Shown in pieces: positions 4,599-5,155 of a stretch of DNA of 5,155 nt (position 1 is its first letter; every line of letters starts with the position of its first letter). A program made the translations under genes and the position numbers. The notes under the pieces were generated by a model. The model made no database searches. It was not told the DNA's origin and worked only from the letters and a program-made list of their open reading frames with translations. This stretch comes from Desulfobacterales bacterium C00003106 (GTDB lineage: Bacteria; Desulfobacterota; Desulfobacteria; Desulfobacterales; C00003106): positions 1 to 5,155 of the forward strand of contig MAXM01000195.1 in the NCBI GenBank assembly GCA_001751015.1. Reading direction: 5' to 3'.

Positions 4599-5155
4599 CT
4601 ATCTTAGTATCCTTATCCTCACAGGTCTGACAGGCGCGTCATCACCCGCAACTTCAATAGTGGCGGTGCCGTAGACACTGTGCACTTCAATGGTCCCGCT
4701 CGATCTGCCACATTCAACAACGATCTCGGTGTCGTTCCACGAAAGAACAGGGCAGGGAATGGTTTTGGTCGTAGTCATGAAAACACCCGTTCCGGAGTCG
4801 GTTGCATCAACGTAATCGCAGAAGCCGCTACCGGTAATGGTGACTGTGCCGCCCACGCGGACGACCGCGGTGATCACCACTTCGGGCACCACTGAGATAT
4901 TGGCGCAATTGCTGACCTTGGAGGTCTTGACTGCGCGCAGGTCATAGTTGCCGCGAGTCAGACCGGCAGGGATGGTCACCACCATCGAAGTCCCACAGAC
5001 TTCACTCGGGACCACGGTCGTTTCAGTGCCATCGGGAGCCGTAAGCCTGACAACGGAGGAATAGACGCTGTTGACAAATGCTGAACCGCTTATTGTAATA
5101 GATGTCTCAACCCCTGCCGTTACACGGGATTGGCTCAGACTGTCGATATGCGGAA
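4599..5155 (-). CDS. secreted protein with IPT/TIG-like domains, C-terminal part (5' end outside window)
   Basis: The reading frame is open from the window edge to a TAG at 4601-4599, giving 184 complete visible codons; the N terminus and any signal peptide lie outside. Two beta-sandwich repeats of IPT/TIG type are visible. One contains VTAGVETSITISGSAFVN (about 5121-5070) and one contains VRVGGTVTITGSGFCDYV (about 4861-4808), each with the G-x-x-(V/I)TI-x-GS-x-F signature. The Thr/Val/Ser-rich composition fits an extracellular protein. Five cysteines occur (in EVCG, NCAN, FCDY, PCPV and ECGR), which could form disulfides; no CxxCH heme motif is seen. The C terminus ends in a short basic tail (VRIRILR) without an LPxTG-like or PEP-CTERM-like sorting signal. 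A GTG at 5015 is an internal codon, not a start. A role in adhesion or cell-surface structure is inferred only from the fold. Confidence 0.75.
   Translation of the reverse strand, partial: PHIDSLSQSRVTAGVETSITISGSAFVNSVYSSVVRLTAPDGTETTVVPSEVCGTSMVVTIPAGLTRGNYDLRAVKTSKVSNCANISVVPEVVITAVVRVGGTVTITGSGFCDYVDATDSGTGVFMTTTKTIPCPVLSWNDTEIVVECGRSSGTIEVHSVYGTATIEVAGDDAPVRPVRIRILR

Overview
The window carries five protein genes, all on the minus strand, plus an unusually structured intergenic stretch. Moderate base composition, a ferredoxin-dependent 2-oxoacid oxidoreductase in separate-subunit form, an exported SurA/PpiC-type foldase and an IPT/TIG surface protein together suggest an anaerobic diderm bacterium. 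A Desulfobacterota/syntroph-like lineage is my best guess. It rests on gene content and on the style of the intergenic repeats, not on a database match.

Layout in the direction of transcription, from high to low coordinates. (1) 5155-4599 is the C-terminal part of a secreted protein with two visible IPT/TIG-like beta-sandwich repeats, cut by the window edge. (2) 4598-4500 is a 99 bp spacer dominated by a strong hairpin (4529-4572). (3) 4499-3486 is an exported parvulin-type peptidyl-prolyl isomerase with a complete Pin1-like active-site set; its stop codon touches another hairpin. (4) 3485-3034 is about 450 bp without a convincing gene. It holds a small palindrome/direct-repeat cluster (about 3393-3414), a good sigma-54-type promoter match facing the por operon (3298-3314), and a 181 bp palindromic MITE-like or REP-like element (3101-3281) with 19 bp terminal inverted repeats and a second, nested 19 bp inverted repeat. 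(5) 3033-48 is a compact four-gene operon in the order gamma-delta-alpha-beta, encoding a pyruvate (or related 2-oxoacid):ferredoxin oxidoreductase. (6) 47-1 is a short tail that may hold the ribosome binding site of the next gene.

The four por genes make one enzyme. Alpha and beta form the thiamine diphosphate catalytic core, beta also holds the proximal 4Fe-4S cluster, delta is a two-cluster ferredoxin-like electron wire, and gamma contributes the CoA-proximal domain. Spacings of 12 bp, 2 bp and a 4 bp ATGA overlap, with Shine-Dalgarno sequences embedded in the preceding gene's end, indicate translational coupling. The first point worth following up is that the MITE-like element sits in the 5' leader of this central-metabolism operon, between a candidate sigma-54 promoter and the first gene. 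No wholly new multi-gene system is visible.
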